A stretch of DNA of 64,000 bases from Allobosea sp. (GTDB lineage: Bacteria > Pseudomonadota > Alphaproteobacteria > Rhizobiales > Beijerinckiaceae): NCBI RefSeq assembly GCF_017308015.1, contig NZ_JAFKFW010000002.1:496001-560000 (forward strand). The letters are read 5' to 3'. Position 1 is the stretch's first letter. Each line of letters begins with the position of its first letter. Made by a program: the position numbers and the translations under genes. This document shows positions 45,031 to 53,728 of the stretch, in pieces. The notes beneath the pieces were generated by a model. The model was not told where the DNA came from and searched no databases. It worked only from the letters and a program-made list of their open reading frames with translations.

Positions 45031-46248
45031 TCAAAATACCGTGCCATCGCTGACGATGGTCAAGGGCGGACCGCCATCCACACGCTTTTCGCGCGCGATC
45101 CGGCGCCCGGCCGCCCAGGTCCCGCCTTCCAGCACCTTGGCGAGCGGGAGTTCATCGCGCGAGCGGCCAAGCCGCTGGCGGATCAGCGCCGCGACTTCGT
45201 CGAGCAGAGCCACGGTCAGCGCCCGCCACTCCACGACGAGCGGCGATGAGACCTCATGCGCCTTCGTCCGGTCCGCCTCGTCCTTCAGCGCGATGACGCC
45301 GCTGTCGAGGAAGAGCCCGCCATTGCGGTATTCCGGCAGGCCGGTCATCTCGTCGATATCGACCACGGCGATACCGGCCCATTCCAGCGGCTCGATCAGC
45401 GAATAGGTCAGCCATTGCGAGAGCTTGTGGAAGGGTACGAGCCCCTCTGTCGGCTTACCCGGCGCGATCAGGGGATGGCGCCAGGTGTCGCCGAGGGCCA
45501 CGCCGGCCAGCGTCAATCGCGAGGGCCATATTCCGCCAAAGGTGCCGAGCACCTCGGCGAGCATGTGGGGAGCCCGCAGCGAGCCGGTATCGGCAGACGC
45601 GGCGAAGCGGTCGAACAGCGCGCCGGGACGAGAAAGCCCCTGCCGCTCCAGCTCTTCTCCAAGGCGGTTGAGCAGAGCAGCGCGGCCTTCGAGCGCCAGG
45701 AGAGGATTGTCCGGCCCGGCCTGGAAGCCGCGCGCCAGCGCGGCCGCGTCGAGCCGCTTCAAACCGGTCGCATCAGCCTGCAAAGGTCGAGCGGGGTCGC
45801 TGGAGAACAGGCCGTCGGCGAACATGTCGAGCGAGGCGAGCGCAAGCCCCTCCGAGCGCCCGATCTCGCGACCGGTCGCGGCATCGCGATAGCGCCAGTC
45901 CCGCCCGGCGCCGGCATCGAGCAGGACGCTGACGACCGCGAGATCATAGGCAGCGCGCCCCCGCGCCGCGGGGTTGGCGAAGCCGGCAGACTGATCGAGC
46001 TTGTGCCAGCGATCCTCGCCATCGACAGCGAAATGACGCCAACGCGCGTGGAAGGGGATATCGAACGCCGGATAGTTCGCGCGGATCGTCTCCAGCACGT
46101 AGTCGGCGCAGGCTTCGAGCCGCTCCGGGTGAACGCTGAAATGGAGCAGCTTGCCCGCGAGCCCGAGCTCCAGCATCTCCTGCGCGCGCTCGCGCACGGC
46201 CGTGGGTTTCAACAGGGTGCGGAAGGCCTCGGGATCGCGGTCGGACAT
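45031..46248 (-). CDS. DUF1688 protein, URC4/Urg3 homologue
   Basis: 405 aa. The DUF1688 family includes yeast Urc4 and fungal Urg3, required for uracil catabolism by the URC route; the chemistry of the protein is not established. Typical regions: LLHFSVHPERLEACADYVLE, FHARWRHFAVDG, EWAGIAVVDIDEMTGLPEYR and LPEYRNGGLFLDSGVI. It lies between the URC1-type gene and upp, all in one direction with short gaps (25 and 39 bp). Start is one of two adjacent ATGs (46251/46248). Confidence 0.88.
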   Translation of the reverse strand: MSDRDPEAFRTLLKPTAVRERAQEMLELGLAGKLLHFSVHPERLEACADYVLETIRANYPAFDIPFHARWRHFAVDGEDRWHKLDQSAGFANPAARGRAAYDLAVVSVLLDAGAGRDWRYRDAATGREIGRSEGLALASLDMFADGLFSSDPARPLQADATGLKRLDAAALARGFQAGPDNPLLALEGRAALLNRLGEELERQGLSRPGALFDRFAASADTGSLRAPHMLAEVLGTFGGIWPSRLTLAGVALGDTWRHPLIAPGKPTEGLVPFHKLSQWLTYSLIEPLEWAGIAVVDIDEMTGLPEYRNGGLFLDSGVIALKDEADRTKAHEVSSPLVVEWRALTVALLDEVAALIRQRLGRSRDELPLAKVLEGGTWAAGRRIAREKRVDGGPPLTIVSDGTVF

Positions 46249-46273
46249 CATCTACTCGGTGAGCGTGGCGGAA

Positions 46274-47536
46274 TCAGAATTTGTCGAGGTCGCGGCCGAC
46301 GGTGGTTTTCAGGGCGTTGTCACCGGGCGCGCCGTCCGGCGCATAGTAGCCGGCCGCCTTCTTGGCCTCGATCTCGACGGAAGCATCGGGCGGGATCAAT
46401 TCGGGCGGGATCGCGACGCGCTCGCCGATGGCGATGCCGCTTTCGACCATGGCGTCGTATTTCATGTTCGACATCGACATCAGCCGGTCGATATGGGTGA
46501 CGCCGAGCCAGTGCAGCACATCCGGCATGAGCTGCTGGAAGCGGGCATCCTGCACGCCGGCGACGCATTCGGTGCGCTCGAAATAGGTCGCGGCGGAATC
46601 GCCGCCCTCCTGACGCTTGCGGGCGTTGTAGACGAGGAACTTGGTGACCTCGCCGAGCGCCCTGCCCTCCTTGCGATTGTAGACGATCAGGCCGACCCCG
46701 CCGCTCTGGGCCTCCTTCACGCATTCCTCGATGCCATGCGTGAGATAGGGCCGGCAGGTGCAGATGTCGGAGCCGAACACGTCCGAGCCGTTGCATTCGT
46801 CATGGACGCGGCAGGCGATGCGCGTCTTCGGGTCGGCGAGCCGCGAGGCGTCGCCCATGACGTAAGCCGTGATCGAGCCGATCGGCGGCAGGAAGACCTT
46901 GAGGTCCGGCCGCGTGACGAGCTCGGGATACATGCCGCCGGTCTGCTCGAACAGCGTGCGACGCAGGTCGCTCTCGGTGGTGCCGAAGCGTTCGGCGATA
47001 CCCGGCAGATACCAGACCGGATCGACCGCGATCTTGGTGACGCTGATATCGCCGGACGCGTGCAGGATGTGGCCGTCCGCGGCGAGGCGATGCGCGCCCA
47101 TCGCGGCGAGGATCTCGGGCAGGTTGAGCCTGGCCTTGGTGATCGCGATCGAGGGGCGGATGTCGATGCCCTCGCCGATCAGCTTGCCGAAATCCTGCGC
47201 GACGGTGTGGCCGAAGGGATCGAGCGAGACGATTCTTTTCGGGTCTGCCCATTGCGGCTGCGGCAGGATTTCCGCCGTCGGATGGGTGTTTGTCAGGTCC
47301 GGGCGCTGCTGCGGATTCATCGTGCGGGCGGAGATCGCGAGCGCCCGATAGACCGAATAGGAGCCGCCATGGGCGCCGATGACGTTGCGGTCCGCCGGGT
47401 TGGTGGTCGAGGCGATGATCGGGCCGCGCTCGGCGGCGGTCGGTGCGCCCCATCGGATCGGGAAACGCGCGGCGGCGCTGCCCGGCTCGGGATGGGAGGT
47501 CAGCCTGATATGGCCGTTGCGGTTCGGCGCATTCAT
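46274..47536 (-). CDS. GTP cyclohydrolase II-like protein, URC1 type
   Basis: 420 aa. The C-terminal half has the GCH-II zinc site: C in CRVHDECNGSD and C-T-C in GSDICTCRPYL, spaced as in RibA (C-x10-C-x-C), plus the catalytic segment YNRKEGRALGEVTK. The N-terminal about 200 residues are an extension absent from RibA but present in yeast Urc1. Urc1 acts on a uracil-derived nucleotide in uracil degradation rather than on GTP. ATG at 47536 chosen (AGGA 10 nt upstream) over a GTG at 47545. First gene of the putative URC operon. Confidence 0.88.
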   Translation of the reverse strand: MNAPNRNGHIRLTSHPEPGSAAARFPIRWGAPTAAERGPIIASTTNPADRNVIGAHGGSYSVYRALAISARTMNPQQRPDLTNTHPTAEILPQPQWADPKRIVSLDPFGHTVAQDFGKLIGEGIDIRPSIAITKARLNLPEILAAMGAHRLAADGHILHASGDISVTKIAVDPVWYLPGIAERFGTTESDLRRTLFEQTGGMYPELVTRPDLKVFLPPIGSITAYVMGDASRLADPKTRIACRVHDECNGSDVFGSDICTCRPYLTHGIEECVKEAQSGGVGLIVYNRKEGRALGEVTKFLVYNARKRQEGGDSAATYFERTECVAGVQDARFQQLMPDVLHWLGVTHIDRLMSMSNMKYDAMVESGIAIGERVAIPPELIPPDASVEIEAKKAAGYYAPDGAPGDNALKTTVGRDLDKF

Positions 47537-47560
47537 CGCGGTCACGTCCTGAAAACGGAA

Positions 47561-47593
47561 GAAGGCCCCGGGACGGGATCGTCCGGGGCCTTC
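47561..47593 (-). terminator. hairpin after the small membrane protein gene
   Basis: 11-bp perfect stem GAAGGCCCCGG/CCGGGGCCTTC with an 11-nt loop; the minus-strand 3' side continues TTCC. It separates the 53-aa gene from the URC run. Confidence 0.6.
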
Positions 47594-47639
47594 TGGACCT
47601 CACGAAGTCTGAACCAGCGCGGCGGCGCCGTCAATCGCC

Positions 47640-47801
47640 TTAGAAAACAGCAAGATAGCGCAGCAGCGAGATGATACCGATCACGATCACGATGATCTGC
47701 ACGACGTTCTTGATCTGCCCGTCGAGCGGCAGCATGCGCACGAGATAGAGCACGAGGCCGATGACGAGAACGGTGATCAGCAGCGAAATCAGAATGGACA
47801 T
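47640..47801 (-). CDS. Thivi_2564-like small membrane protein
   Basis: 53 aa. Two hydrophobic helices (SILISLLITVLVIGLVLYLV and NVVQIIVIVIGIISLLRYLA) joined by a short polar turn MLPLDGQIK. Length and pattern match the small Thivi_2564 family of unknown function. AAAGG 9 nt upstream of the ATG. An EcfG-type promoter lies about 85 bp upstream, pointing to induction in general stress. Confidence 0.8.
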   Translation of the reverse strand: MSILISLLITVLVIGLVLYLVRMLPLDGQIKNVVQIIVIVIGIISLLRYLAVF

Positions 47802-47885
47802 GCTTGCAGCCCTTTATCTCGGCCGGTAGCCGGCCCCCCGGAGCCCAGCCGCGACGCATTCGCGGCCTGTCAGCCCCGGCGAAAG

Positions 47886-47911
47886 AACGTCGCGGGGCGG
47901 GAATAGGTTCC
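47886..47911 (-). promoter_or_regulatory. EcfG-type stress promoter for the small membrane protein
   Basis: On the minus strand GGAAC (47911-47907), 17 nt, then CGTT (47889-47886). Full match to GGAAC-N16/17-CGTT. Confidence 0.75.
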
Positions 47912-47981
47912 GGGGTGGGATTTTGGGGGCGAAAGGGGGTGGCTGCGGTTTTCAGGGAGCGTGTGGGAGCCGCAAACAGAA

Positions 47982-48171
47982 TACCCCTCTCCTGCATCGA
48001 AGTCAGCTGTTGCCGACTTCGATGCAGGAGAGGGGTAGGGGTGAGGTGTAGGCCGCTGGACCAGTCTGGCGCGGAACCAACCGCAGCCGCGGTGAGGGCA
48101 CAGCAAGGGCGACCAACGGCCTACCCCTCACCCTGCCCTCTCCCTCCGGGAGAGGGTTTCCAGCGCTGTCC
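47982..48171. repeat. long hairpin intergenic repeat, copy B
   Basis: Same outer blocks as copy A at 24307-24463: GTGTAGGCC on the left, GGCCTACCCCTCACCCTGCC and CTCTCCCTCCGGGAGAGGG on the right, then a shared GCGCTGTCC. The left hairpin is extended to a perfect 22-bp stem (47983-48004 with 48015-48036) by an extra 12-bp arm ending TCGAAGTC/GACTTCGA. The right end overlaps the last 17 codons and stop of glyS. Confidence 0.85.
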
Positions 48172-50298
48172 TCGCCTCAGCAGGCGATGCGGTCGATTGT
48201 CGAAGAAGGCATCGACCGCCGGGCGGATTTCGGCGAGCGCGGCCATGGCGCCCTCGTAATCCTCGGCGGCGACGGAGGCTTGCGCCTTCGGTGTCGCCTG
48301 CGCGAGTGCGACGGCAAGCGCCTTCTCCTCGATCAGGCCGGCCTCGGCGATGAGATGGAGGTCCGGAGCCTCGGCGAAAGCACCCTCCCCATCCTTCTTC
48401 TCCTCGACCTTGAGGATATTGGCGGCGCGCTTGTAGCCGGCGAGTAGGTTCTTGCCGTCCTCGGTGTCGAGGAAGCGGCCGAGCGCATCTGCCGTTCTAA
48501 CGATGATCGAAATGACCCTAACGTTGGCCATGCCCGGCATCATCGCCTCGCGTCGAATGCCTTGACGCGCAACCGCATCGACTACGTCGTGAGCAATTCC
48601 GCGATCACGCAACATGACCTTCAGACGCTCGAGGATGAAGTCGATCAGGTCGAACGCTGCAATCGGTGCGTCCACATTTGGCCACTTGTCGAATAGGGGC
48701 GTCAGGATCTGTTCGAGCTGAAGACGGTTCAGATTGTTTTCATCGCAGATTCGGCAAATGCCCAACGCCGCGCGACGCAGCGCATAGGGGTCCTTGCTCC
48801 CGGTCGGCTTCTCATCGATCGCCCAGAAACCGACGAGCGTGTCGAGCTTGTCGGCGAGCGCGACCGCGACCGAAACCGGATCGTTCGGCACGCGATCCGA
48901 AGGCCCGAGCGGCTTGTAATGCTCCTCGACCGCCGCGGCGACGGATGCATCCTCGCCCTGAAGCTCGGCATATTTCCGGCCCATCAGGCCCTGCAGTTCC
49001 GGGAACTCGCCGACCATCTCGGTCGGCAGGTCGGCCTTGGCGAGCCTGGCGGCGCGCTCGGCCTTCTCGGGATCGGCCCCGACGATCGGTGCCAGTTCCC
49101 GCGCCAGCGCGGCGATGCGCTGAACGCGCTCACCTTGCGTGCCGAGCTTGGCGTGGAAGACGACGCCGAGCTTGTCGAGCTTGGCCATGCGCTGGTCGAG
49201 CGGCTTGGCGAGATCGAGCCCGAGCTTCTCCGCGCTGTCCTTGAAAGTGTCGAGGTCCGGCAGCGCGCCGCGATCGGTCTGCCAGAAATAGGCGGCGTCC
49301 GAGAGGCGCGCGCGCACGACGCGGCCATTGCCGGCGGTGATCGCCACGCCGCCGTCGCTGGCGGCGAGGTTCGAGACCAGGATGAAGCGGTTGGCGATGT
49401 TACCGGTCGCGGGATCGCGCAGCACGAAGCATTTCTGGTTGGCGCGGATGGTGGCGCGGATCGCTTCGCCGGGAATGTCGAGGAAGCGCTCCTCGAAGGA
49501 GCCCATCAGCACGACCGGCCATTCGACGAGGCCGGCGACCTCCTCCAGCAGGCCCTCATCCTCGACGAAGTCGAGCCCCTGCGCGAAGGCGAGGTTGCGG
49601 GCGTCGGTGAGGATGATCTCCTTGCGGCGGTCAGCGTCGAGCACGACCTTCGCTTTTTCGAGCGAGGCGACATAGTCCTCCAGACGCTTCACTGTGATCG
49701 GGCCGGGCTCGTGGAAGCGGTGGCCATGGGTCACGTTGCCGGAGACGATGCCATCGACCTCGAAGGGCACCACTTCCGGGTCCTCGGTCTCGGCGGCGCC
49801 GAAGGTGCAGAGGATCGAATGCAGCGGGCGAACCCAGCGCAAGCTGGCGCCAGCGGCCGAAGCCTTGCCCCAGCGCATCGATTTCGGCCAGGGGAAGGAC
49901 CGGATCACCGCGGGGACGATCTCCGCGATGGCCGCGGCGGTCTCCTGGCCGGGCTTCTCGATGATGGCGACGTAAGAGTCGCCCTTCTTGGGATCGCTGA
50001 CGATAGTTGCCTGATCGATTGACGAAAGGCCGGCGGCCTTGAGGAAGCCCTGCACGGCGGCGTCGGGTGCGCCGACGCGCGGACCTTTTCGCTCCTCGCG
50101 CACGTCGCGGCCGCGCACGGGCAGGCCGGCGATGTGCAGCGCGAGCCGGCGCGGCGTCGCGAAGGCCCTGGCGCCCTCATAGACGAGGCCGCGCTCGACC
50201 AGCGCATCGGTGACGAGCTTCTTCAGGTCTTCAGCCGCCTTGCGCTGCATGCGGGCGGGAATCTCTTCCGAGAACAGTTCAAGCAGAAGATCGGGCAT
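48121..50298 (-). CDS. glyS: glycine--tRNA ligase beta subunit, C-terminal end altered by a repeat
   Basis: 725 aa. [18 protein letters not shown] at the start and the HD-like and anticodon-binding regions are present. Works with GlyQ as an alpha2-beta2 synthetase. The normal family end continues after VDAFFD with some 30-40 residues of anticodon-binding tail; here VDAFFDN is followed by [20 protein letters not shown] and QGEG. These codons and the stop lie in repeat copy B (48121-48171), so the native tail seems to have been replaced. The gene is essential, so the shortened protein is presumably functional. Its ATG overlaps the glyQ stop (TGATG). Confidence 0.93.
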   Translation of the reverse strand: MPDLLLELFSEEIPARMQRKAAEDLKKLVTDALVERGLVYEGARAFATPRRLALHIAGLPVRGRDVREERKGPRVGAPDAAVQGFLKAAGLSSIDQATIVSDPKKGDSYVAIIEKPGQETAAAIAEIVPAVIRSFPWPKSMRWGKASAAGASLRWVRPLHSILCTFGAAETEDPEVVPFEVDGIVSGNVTHGHRFHEPGPITVKRLEDYVASLEKAKVVLDADRRKEIILTDARNLAFAQGLDFVEDEGLLEEVAGLVEWPVVLMGSFEERFLDIPGEAIRATIRANQKCFVLRDPATGNIANRFILVSNLAASDGGVAITAGNGRVVRARLSDAAYFWQTDRGALPDLDTFKDSAEKLGLDLAKPLDQRMAKLDKLGVVFHAKLGTQGERVQRIAALARELAPIVGADPEKAERAARLAKADLPTEMVGEFPELQGLMGRKYAELQGEDASVAAAVEEHYKPLGPSDRVPNDPVSVAVALADKLDTLVGFWAIDEKPTGSKDPYALRRAALGICRICDENNLNRLQLEQILTPLFDKWPNVDAPIAAFDLIDFILERLKVMLRDRGIAHDVVDAVARQGIRREAMMPGMANVRVISIIVRTADALGRFLDTEDGKNLLAGYKRAANILKVEEKKDGEGAFAEAPDLHLIAEAGLIEEKALAVALAQATPKAQASVAAEDYEGAMAALAEIRPAVDAFFDNRPHRLLRRGQRWKPSPGGRGQGEG

Positions 50299-51200
50299 CA
50301 GTTCGCTCCCCCGCCGGCGGTCTTCAGCCAGGCCGCGCCGCAGGCCTTGGCGAGCTCGCGCACGCGCAGGATGTAGCTCTGCCGCTCGGTGACCGAGATC
50401 ACGCCGCGCGCATCGAGCAGGTTGAAGGTATGGCCGGCCTTGAGGCACTGATCATAGGCGGGCTGCACCATGAGATGGCGCTCGCCGGCCTCGCCCTTCT
50501 GCAGGAGGGCGCGGCACTCGGCCTCCGCCGCGGCGAAGCGCCGGAACAGGGCATCGGTATCGGCGTACTCGAAATTGTAGCGGGAATATTCCTGCTCGGC
50601 CTGCAGGAAGACGTCGCGATAGGTGACCTTCTCGTCGCCCTCGAGCCCGTTGAAATTGAGCTCCATGATGCTCTCGACATTCTGCAGATAGCAGGCGAGG
50701 CGTTCGAGACCGTAGGTAAGCTCGCCGGAGACCGGCGCGCATTCGATGCCGGCCACCTGCTGGAAATAGGTGAACTGGCTGACTTCCATACCGTCGCACC
50801 AGCATTCCCAGCCGAGGCCCCAGGCACCCAGCGTCGGGTTTTCCCAGTCATCCTCGACGAAGCGGATATCGTGCAGGGCCATGTCGATGCCGATAGCTGC
50901 GAGCGACTGGAGATAGAGCTCCTGCAGGTTCGGCGGGTTCGGCTTCAGGATGACCTGGAACTGGTAATAATGCTGCAGCCGGTTGGGATTCTCGCCATAG
51001 CGGCCGTCCTTGGGCCGGCGCGAGGGCTGGACATAGGCCGCCCGCCAGGGTTTTGGCCCAAGCGAGCGCAGCATCGTGCCGGGATGGGAGGTGCCGGCGC
51101 CGACCTCCATGTCGTAGGGCTGCAGCACCACGCAACCTCGCTCGGCCCAGAAGCGCTGCAAGGTCAGCAGCAGCCCCTGGAAGGAGCGGGTCGGGTCCAT
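50298..51200 (-). CDS. glyQ: glycine--tRNA ligase alpha subunit
   Basis: 300 aa, class II catalytic subunit. [20 protein letters not shown] and [20 protein letters not shown] near the N-terminus; [20 protein letters not shown] is motif 2. Start set at MDPTRSFQG to match family length, although no clear ribosome site is seen. Confidence 0.96.
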   Translation of the reverse strand: MDPTRSFQGLLLTLQRFWAERGCVVLQPYDMEVGAGTSHPGTMLRSLGPKPWRAAYVQPSRRPKDGRYGENPNRLQHYYQFQVILKPNPPNLQELYLQSLAAIGIDMALHDIRFVEDDWENPTLGAWGLGWECWCDGMEVSQFTYFQQVAGIECAPVSGELTYGLERLACYLQNVESIMELNFNGLEGDEKVTYRDVFLQAEQEYSRYNFEYADTDALFRRFAAAEAECRALLQKGEAGERHLMVQPAYDQCLKAGHTFNLLDARGVISVTERQSYILRVRELAKACGAAWLKTAGGGAN

Positions 51201-51329
51201 CGCCGGGGAGGAAGCCGGGATGGATGAATGCGAGAGTGGCGCGGGGGCGGACAAGTGCCTGCAACCTTCCGATAACGAGGGAATGGTGCGGTGATTAGGG
51301 TTCGGGCCTGTCATGGTCAAGCGCGGGCC

Positions 51330-51355
51330 GGAACCGGACGCGGACAGCTTTCGTT
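51330..51355 (+). promoter_or_regulatory. EcfG-type stress promoter upstream of the small exported protein genes
   Basis: GGAAC at 51330-51334, 17 nt, CGTT at 51352-51355. Full consensus match. The first start codon is about 100 bp downstream. Confidence 0.75.
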
Positions 51356-51456
51356 CATAACCGGTCTGATATCGACAAAGGCAACCGCACGGTGCGCGAT
51401 GTTCGGGGCGAGCATTTGATGACGGACCGGCGGCTGTACAACCAAGGAGTAAGCCC

Positions 51457-51729
51457 ATGTTGACAACCCGCATCATTGCCGCCGCCTTCGGCGCAGCAAC
51501 CTTGCTCGGTGCCGCCATGAGCACCGCCCCGGCCTCCGCGGCCCCGATTTCCGCGGGCACGGCCTATGGCGCGGGCGCCGAGACCGGCCTCGTCCAGCAG
51601 GCCTGGCACCATGGACGCCCGCATTACCGCCCGGGCCGCCCGCATTATCGTCCGCGCTGCTGGACCGAGTCCCGCCGCGTTTGGAACGGCTATCGCTGGA
51701 TCAGACGCACGGTGCGCGTCTGCCGCTGA
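51457..51729 (+). CDS. small exported cationic protein, C-x20-C family member 1
   Basis: 90 aa, AGGAG 7 nt upstream. Signal peptide of about 28 residues ending ASA, then a His/Arg/Pro/Tyr-rich stretch ([17 protein letters not shown]) and a C-terminal module starting [17 protein letters not shown] and ending VCR, with two Cys 21 positions apart that could form a disulphide. First of three tandem related genes. Family not recognised by name; similar anonymous proteins are common in rhizobia. Confidence 0.8.
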   Translation: MLTTRIIAAAFGAATLLGAAMSTAPASAAPISAGTAYGAGAETGLVQQAWHHGRPHYRPGRPHYRPRCWTESRRVWNGYRWIRRTVRVCR

Positions 51730-51756
51730 GGCGAACGCCCATTTTCGAAGACGACA

Positions 51757-51780
51757 GAACGGCGCGGTCTCGCGCCGTTC
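51757..51780 (+). terminator. hairpin between small exported protein genes 1 and 2
   Basis: Perfect 10-bp stem GAACGGCGCG/CGCGCCGTTC with GTCT loop, no T-run. It could end or attenuate transcription. Confidence 0.45.
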
Positions 51781-51825
51781 GCGTATCCATCTGCCGAGCC
51801 GACGAAAAGATCCATGGAGACGACG

Positions 51826-52098
51826 ATGTTGCGGGCAGCCATCCTAGCGGCAGCGGCGGCCATGGCTCTCGGCGGTGGCGCCCTGATGACGACATCGGCC
51901 GCCGCAGCGCCGGTCGTCGCCGCGGCGGACCGGCCCGCGCGAGCGGAGCGCGGGCTCATCGCACTGGCCCAGCATTACCGCCCGCGCCGCTACTACCGGG
52001 CGCGCATCTCCTATCCTCGCCCGCTCTGCTTCTGGTCCGACCGCCGCGTCTGGAACGGCTGGCGCTGGGTGGTCCGACCGATGCGCATCTGCCGCTGA
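51826..52098 (+). CDS. small exported cationic protein, C-x20-C family member 2
   Basis: 90 aa from the ATG at 51826 (GGAG 6 nt upstream). Signal peptide of about 28 residues (ending SAAAA), a basic region (AQHYRPRRYYRARISYPRP), and CFWSDRRVWNGWRWVVRP...CR with the same C-x20-C spacing as member 1. Equal length and shared WNGxRW core show the two are paralogues. Function unknown. Confidence 0.8.
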   Translation: MLRAAILAAAAAMALGGGALMTTSAAAAPVVAAADRPARAERGLIALAQHYRPRRYYRARISYPRPLCFWSDRRVWNGWRWVVRPMRICR

Positions 52099-52110
52099 GC
52101 TGAAACAAGG

Positions 52111-52129
52111 ATGGCCGCAATGCGGCCAT
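52111..52129 (+). terminator. short hairpin between small exported protein genes 2 and 3
   Basis: 8-bp stem ATGGCCGC/GCGGCCAT with a 3-nt loop; no T-run. Confidence 0.35.
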
Positions 52130-52253
52130 TGGCTGAAGGCAAGCTGAACGAGGCGCTCCCGTTCCGTTCAGGTTCGGGGGCCTAATGTTCAGTTCAAGGG
52201 CGGCGTTTTCATCCGACGGCAGGGACTGCCGACGCCATCTCATGGAGGTTTTC

Positions 52254-52562
52254 ATGTTTCGGACAATGATCGTCACCATGGCGACCGCCGGCGCGCTCGG
52301 CGTGGCCGGCATCGCCGCCACTCCCGCCTCCGCCGCCCCGATCGGGGCTGGGCCGATCGCAGCCGCTCCTGCGGTCACAAGCGAAGGCATGGTGCAGCAG
52401 GCGCAGTATTATTACGGCCCGCGCCGCTATTACGGGCCGCCGCGCTATTACGGCCCCCGCTATTATGGGCCGCGGCGATATTATGGTCCGCCGCGCTACT
52501 ACGCCCCGCGGCCCTATTACGGCCCGCCGCGGTTCTACGGCCCGCGCCCCTATTACTGGTAA
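52254..52562 (+). CDS. small exported Tyr/Pro/Gly/Arg repeat protein, member 3
   Basis: 102 aa, GGAGG 5 nt before the ATG. Signal peptide of about 26 residues ending ASA, then API.AG and E-G-MVQQAQ, like member 1 (E-T-G-LVQQAW). The mature C-terminal half is a tandem YYGPPR/YYGPR repeat with no Cys. The shared N-terminus with members 1 and 2 suggests one family whose C-terminus was swapped for a repeat. Its last 10 bases overlap the convergent methyltransferase gene. Function unknown; a surface or wall-associated structural protein is possible. Confidence 0.78.
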   Translation: MFRTMIVTMATAGALGVAGIAATPASAAPIGAGPIAAAPAVTSEGMVQQAQYYYGPRRYYGPPRYYGPRYYGPRRYYGPPRYYAPRPYYGPPRFYGPRPYYW

Positions 52563-53338
52563 TCGGGGCCCAGCCTCCCGCGACCGCGATGCACCGCATC
52601 GCTTGCGGGCGACAGCTTGCCGTCGGGGCCATTGATCACGAAAGCCGGCAGCAGCATTGCCGGCTTTCTGCTGTTGAGGATGGCCGTGACGATGATTCGG
52701 ATCGCCGGCCTGTCGGCGAAGGCGTGGACCGGGCGGACCGCGACCGCACCGAAGCCGGTTTCGAGAGCGGCCAGCACCTCAGGCAACGCCTCGACCCGGT
52801 GAATCAGCGCGAGATGGCCACCCGGCCGGAGCAGGCGCCGCGCGGTCCGCAGCCATGGGGCAAGCGCTCCCTCCGCGACATGAGCCGCCTTGCGGTTGGG
52901 AACAGGCGAGGCTTTGCTGCCTCCCGGCGGATAGAAGGGTGGATTCATCGCGACGGCGTCGAAGGAGGCCGGTGCGAGCCCCCGTTCAGATAGGATAGCC
53001 GCCCGCGACGTGACATCCCCGGCCACGACAGTCACCCGCCCGGCGATGTCGTTGAGCCCCGCATTGCGCCCAGCCAGCGCGGCGAGCGCCGGATCGCGTT
53101 CGAGCAGCGTGACACGCAGTTCCGGCTGCATCAACGCCGCCGCGAGGCCAACCGTGCCTACGCCGGCGCCCAGATCGAGCAATGCGCCCTGCTCCAGCCC
53201 CGGAAGGGCTGCGGCGAGCAGAATCGCATCGCTCCCCGCACGGTGCCCCTTGCGTGGCTGAAGCAGCCGCAACCGGCCATCAAGCAAGCGATCCTCCACG
53301 ATCTCGCCGAGCGCAGAGGCCGGGCTGCTCTCACTCAT
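52553..53338 (-). CDS. TrmN6-like N6-adenine methyltransferase
   Basis: 261 aa. Rossmann methyltransferase with SAM motif LLDLGAGVGTVGLAAA and catalytic NPPFYPPGG, the N-P-P-F/Y motif of adenine-N6 enzymes. AGSDAILLAAALPG is typical of the tRNA1(Val) A37 methyltransferase (YfiC/TrmN6) group. It overlaps the DUF2007 gene upstream by 8 bases. The RNA target is inferred. Confidence 0.85.
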   Translation of the reverse strand: MSESSPASALGEIVEDRLLDGRLRLLQPRKGHRAGSDAILLAAALPGLEQGALLDLGAGVGTVGLAAALMQPELRVTLLERDPALAALAGRNAGLNDIAGRVTVVAGDVTSRAAILSERGLAPASFDAVAMNPPFYPPGGSKASPVPNRKAAHVAEGALAPWLRTARRLLRPGGHLALIHRVEALPEVLAALETGFGAVAVRPVHAFADRPAIRIIVTAILNSRKPAMLLPAFVINGPDGKLSPASDAVHRGRGRLGPDYQ

Positions 53339-53555
53339 CGCGCAGTTCTGCGCCGTAGCCGGCCTCGATCAGGAGCGCCCTTGCTCGCCGGCGATCGGCC
53401 TCGCGCACCAGCAGGCGGCGCGGGAAGGCACCGATCATGCCCTCCAGCGAGCTGATATGCTGGTCGGCGATCAGACAATCGAGATCGGCCGAAGCCAGCA
53501 GGGCCTCGACGGCGCCGAGCAGGATGAGATCGTTGGTGCGAATGAGTTCGTGCAT
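53331..53555 (-). CDS. DUF2007 family small protein
   Basis: 74 aa. ACT-like small domain (MHELIRTNDLILLGAVEALL, DQHISSLEGMIGAFPRRLLV). DUF2007 proteins are proposed signal-transducing or regulatory modules without a defined ligand. Coupled to the methyltransferase gene by an 8-base overlap; divergent from the prenyl synthase gene. Confidence 0.88.
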   Translation of the reverse strand: MHELIRTNDLILLGAVEALLASADLDCLIADQHISSLEGMIGAFPRRLLVREADRRRARALLIEAGYGAELRDE

Positions 53556-53728
53556 GGCGCCATGGAGCCCAACCATCGTCGCCTGCGCAAGAGCCGAGGG
53601 CTTTCGGGCCCGTGTTCACGCAAAGGTGCGGCGTCACGGCGGTTTGCAGGGGCTGGCGTCCCATGCGACGGTTGTGGCATGGCACAGGCGCGCCGCTCGG
53701 CGCGAGGATCCGACTCGGAGTGCGTTCA

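Noticed and set aside
44350-47536. reading the GTP-cyclohydrolase-II-like gene simply as ribA for riboflavin synthesis
   Set aside because: The N-terminal extension and the adjacent DUF1688 and upp genes fit URC1 better; no rib genes are nearby.
52405-52560. tandem short repeats that could suggest a CRISPR-like or satellite array
   Set aside because: They encode the YYGPPR repeat of a signal-peptide-bearing protein in frame; there are no spacers and no cas genes.
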